A stretch of DNA of 7,926 nucleotides, taken from Ignavibacteria bacterium. Its GTDB lineage: Bacteria > Bacteroidota > Ignavibacteria > Ignavibacteriales > Melioribacteraceae. Position 1 is the first letter of the stretch; every line of letters starts with the position of its first letter. The position numbers and the translations under genes were made by a program. Below, piece by piece: positions 6,829 to 7,926 of this stretch. The stretch spans positions 1 to 7,926 of the forward strand of contig DAIEQT010000112.1 of NCBI GenBank assembly GCA_027347545.1, written 5' to 3'. The notes below the pieces were generated by a model. It searched no databases, was not told the origin of the DNA, and saw only the letters and a program-made list of their open reading frames with translations.

Positions 6829-6905
6829 GTAAAGACGCGCCGAGCGCGTCAGAAAAAGAGACGGATTCGCTTGCCCCGTTCTTTTTTTCGGGGATCCGTC
6901 TCTAC
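6829..6905. repeat. BIME-like double-hairpin repeat, copy 2
   Basis: The left hairpin is GACGCGC (6834-6840), loop CGA, GCGCGTC (6844-6850). The right hairpin has 10-bp arms AGAGACGGAT (6857-6866) and ATCCGTCTCT (6894-6903) around CCCCG/CGGGG (6874-6878/6889-6893). The inter-hairpin spacer is only 6 nt, the shortest of the three copies. Relative to copies 1 and 3 the right stem differs at two base pairs, and both differences are compensated on the other arm. The 31-nt core at 6865-6895 is identical to the other copies. It begins 19 bp after the end of the tandem array. Confidence 0.92.
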
Positions 6906-6998
6906 GGCAACTTACTTTGTTGTGTTTACCTGCTGTTTGGTTTTTGCTTATTGCTAACAGCTTATAGCTAATTGCTAGATTCTGGCTTTCCCCGCCAG
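6906..6998 (-). pseudogene. repeat flank carrying a 3'-end remnant similar to the SDR gene end
   Basis: This stretch matches 7621-7710 after one short gap, with a 25-nt identical block (6940-6964 against 7654-7678). At its inner end the minus strand reads LAGKARI followed by TAG (6975-6998). The intact short-chain dehydrogenase next door ends LAGKAKI followed by TAA, in the same position relative to the spacer and the fold-back repeat. Upstream of the Leu codon the coding similarity ends and hicA follows, its stop codon 10 nt away. The simplest reading is a copy of the segment 'gene end plus spacer plus repeat', of which only eight codons of coding sequence remain. Confidence 0.6.
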
Positions 6999-7008
6999 CT
7001 GCTTTTAT

Positions 7009-7230
7009 TTACAACAACTCAACAAACTCATTAACACTCAAATTCGCTTGGCGTATTATTGCTCTAAGTGTTCCCCTATCTAATTCTTTATGATCCGGAA
7101 TTACAAGTTGGGCAAAAGGTTCTTTTCTTCTAATAATTAGATGACTTCCATGTTGACGTATCAAAACAAACCCAGCCTTCGTAAGAGCTTTTAAGCATTC
7201 ATGTCCGGAAATCTGCGGAAGCGTACTCAT
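7009..7230 (-). CDS. hicA: HicA-family mRNA interferase toxin
   Basis: 73 residues, a normal HicA (YcfA-like) length. The order of motifs is typical: ISGHECLKALTKAGF (residues 7-21), the RQHGSHLIIRR segment (25-35) containing the conserved G-S-H with H30 as the likely catalytic residue, IPDHKELDRGTLRAIIRQA (44-62) and the final NEFVELL. HicA folds like a double-stranded RNA-binding domain and cleaves mRNA when HicB is lost. The start overlaps the hicB stop by 4 nt (ATGA), indicating translational coupling. The order here is hicB then hicA, the reverse of the arrangement in E. coli but common elsewhere. All expected residues are present, so the toxin is probably active. Confidence 0.93.
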   Translation of the reverse strand: MSTLPQISGHECLKALTKAGFVLIRQHGSHLIIRRKEPFAQLVIPDHKELDRGTLRAIIRQANLSVNEFVELL

Positions 7231-7433
7231 ACAGCGAGTAGGATAGTATCAAATCTTTCCGGTGGTACCGGTAATTGATCTTCTTGAAGAGCGGCAACAT
7301 ATCCTTCAATCGCTTCTCTAATATTTACAATAGCTTCTTCCTTTGTTTTGCCTTGACTAATACAGCCGGGCAAACTTGGGCATTCAACAACCCATTGTTC
7401 GTCTTCACCATAATAAATTACAACTTGTCTCAT
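7227..7433 (-). CDS. hicB: HicB-family antitoxin (RNase H-like fold, no DNA-binding domain)
   Basis: 68 residues from the ATG at 7433. An extension to a TTG at 7469 would add 12 basic residues and is less likely. The core motifs are typical of HicB-like antitoxins: VVIYYGEDEQWVVECPSLPG (residues 4-23), CISQGKTKEEAIVNIREAI (24-42) and the C-terminal LQEDQLPVP (49-57). The partial RNase H-like fold binds HicA and blocks its active site. Many HicB proteins add a C-terminal HTH or ribbon-helix-helix domain for autorepression; this one stops too early for that, so control of its own promoter must work another way or be absent. Only a weak purine-rich ribosome-binding site (AGAGAAG) precedes the ATG. 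The gene overlaps hicA by 4 nt. Confidence 0.92.
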   Translation of the reverse strand: MRQVVIYYGEDEQWVVECPSLPGCISQGKTKEEAIVNIREAIEGYVAALQEDQLPVPPERFDTILLAV

Positions 7434-7530
7434 AGGTGCTTCTCTTTTGTTTATTATTAATCTAATCAACTTTCGTCTTACTTTCCATTCACAGCTTTCT
7501 CCGGTTCCATAAGTAAAAACATCATAAAAT

Positions 7531-7620
7531 GTTAAAGACGCTTCGCAAGCGTCTCGGTTTATACTATAACATGAGCCGCATTCGCTTGCCCCGTTCTTTT
7601 TTTCGGGGATGCGGCTCTAC
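7531..7620. repeat. BIME-like double-hairpin repeat, copy 3
   Basis: The left hairpin is GACGCTT (7537-7543), loop CGC, AAGCGTC (7547-7553), and can be extended by one A-T pair. The right hairpin has 9-bp arms GAGCCGCAT (7573-7581) and ATGCGGCTC (7609-7617) around CCCCG/CGGGG (7589-7593/7604-7608). The spacer is about 19 nt and unlike the spacer of copy 1. The core at 7580-7610 is identical to the other copies. The left end reads TTAAAGACG rather than GTAAAGACG. It lies upstream of hicB on the minus strand, within about 100 bp of its start, so it may separate or shape transcription from the dehydrogenase gene into hicBA. Confidence 0.92.
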
Positions 7621-7710
7621 AGTAATTCATTTTGCTGCATTAACCAGTGTTTAGTTTTTGCTTATTGCTAACAGCTTAAAGCTAATAGTTAGATTTTCGC
7701 TTTCCCAGCA
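7621..7710. repeat. flank of BIME copy 3, duplicated beside copy 2
   Basis: This segment follows the fold-back repeat and runs into the last codons of the dehydrogenase gene. It pairs with 6906-6998: 25 identical nucleotides at 7654-7678 and matching short blocks on both sides. It contains several overlapping TTAGC/GCTAA-type motifs that can fold back weakly. With the fold-back element it makes a repeat unit of about 170-180 bp present twice in direct orientation around hicBA. Confidence 0.7.
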
Positions 7711-7926
7711 AGCCACTCATAAACTCTATCCGGCAGCGCGCCAATTAATCTTGTAGCTAAATATATCTGCCACGGAAATTGAATTACCCTTTTCTCTTTT
7801 TCTATTCCACGCAAAATTATTTCTGCGGCTTTTTCCGGCTCCATTAGTAACGGCATCCTAAAATTGTTTTGGTCTGTCATAGGTGTGCGTACAAATCCGG
7901 GACGGATTGTAATTACTTTTATGTTG
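7689..7926 (-). CDS. short-chain dehydrogenase/reductase (SDR), C-terminal part (runs off the right edge)
   Basis: The last 78 codons are visible. The segment VITIRPGFVRTPMTDQN (about visible residues 4-20) is the conserved SDR motif after the catalytic Tyr-x-x-x-Lys strand, where R-P-G-F-V/I-x-T-P-M/L closes over the cofactor. It is followed by FRMPLLMEPEKAAEIILRGI and a C-terminal amphipathic region (FPWQIYLATRLIGALPDRVYEW) often seen in membrane-associated classical SDRs. The cofactor-binding Gly-rich motif and the catalytic residues lie outside the window, so the substrate cannot be named. An in-frame ATG at 7880 is internal, not the start, because the conserved RPGF segment lies upstream of it. 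The end of the gene lies inside a duplicated segment shared with 6906-6998. Confidence 0.86.
   Translation of the reverse strand, partial: NIKVITIRPGFVRTPMTDQNNFRMPLLMEPEKAAEIILRGIEKEKRVIQFPWQIYLATRLIGALPDRVYEWLAGKAKI

Noticed and set aside
6468..6957. Plus-strand open frames over the 21-bp array with FAEV-type heptads
   Set aside because: Any 21-bp repeat gives periodic heptads in every frame; these have no homology I recognise, no ribosome-binding site and are broken by a stop. They are best seen as the reverse reading of the array.
7434..7469. Extended HicB start at a TTG at 7469
   Set aside because: The added residues are basic and outside the family fold, and an ATG at 7433 gives the normal beginning of the domain.
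6829..7620. Fold-back elements as a CRISPR array
   Set aside because: Only three copies, irregularly spaced over several kilobases, with no unique spacers of uniform length and no cas genes.

Overview
The window looks like a chromosomal stretch from an AT-rich member of the Bacteroidetes/Chlorobi/Ignavibacteria lineage. This rests on three things: a multi-fibronectin-III protein ending in a FISUMP (Fibrobacter succinogenes major paralogous) domain, a secreted TlpA-like thioredoxin with a long N-terminal domain, and intergenic space full of fold-back repeats. No rRNA, tRNA, CRISPR array or intact transposase gene was seen. The genus cannot be named from this sequence alone.

Layout. 1-147 (-) is the N-terminal part of a DinB-like protein, cut by the window edge. 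275-1912 (+) is a secreted M14-type zinc carboxypeptidase. It converges with 2041-3408 (-), an exported thioredoxin-fold protein with a WCPHC active site; a fold-back repeat (copy 1) lies between their 3' ends. 3489-3548 is a different, branched fold-back. 3579-4092 (-) is a two-gene toxin-antitoxin operon (RelE/ParE-type toxin plus 'addiction module' antitoxin). 4299-4517 (-) is an orphan DUF433 antitoxin-like gene overlapping 4510-4755 (-), a broken relative of the N-terminus of the thioredoxin-fold protein. 4778-6448 (-) encodes four FN3 domains plus FISUMP, without a normal start codon or signal peptide. Its frame stays open to 6589 and enters a 12-unit, exactly 21-bp tandem array (6558-6809). 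7009-7433 (-) is a hicB-hicA module. 7689-7926 (-) is the C-terminal end of a short-chain dehydrogenase, cut by the window edge.

The most notable signals are non-coding. First, three copies of a two-hairpin, BIME-like element (1946-2035, 6829-6905, 7531-7620) share an identical 31-nt core while their stem arms vary in a compensated way. Second, the 21-bp array keeps perfect register over 252 bp although its units have diverged; read in the frame of the FN3/FISUMP gene it gives a decayed heptapeptide repeat ending in Ser/Leu-Ala-Lys. Third, copies 2 and 3 of the BIME-like element are each followed by a related spacer and a similar gene end, so that hicBA sits between roughly 170-bp direct repeats.

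Functionally, most of the window is accessory: exported or surface proteins, toxin-antitoxin genes, gene fragments and mobile repeats. The genes do not form one obvious pathway. Apart from the two toxin-antitoxin operons, co-transcription on the minus strand is possible but not demonstrated.
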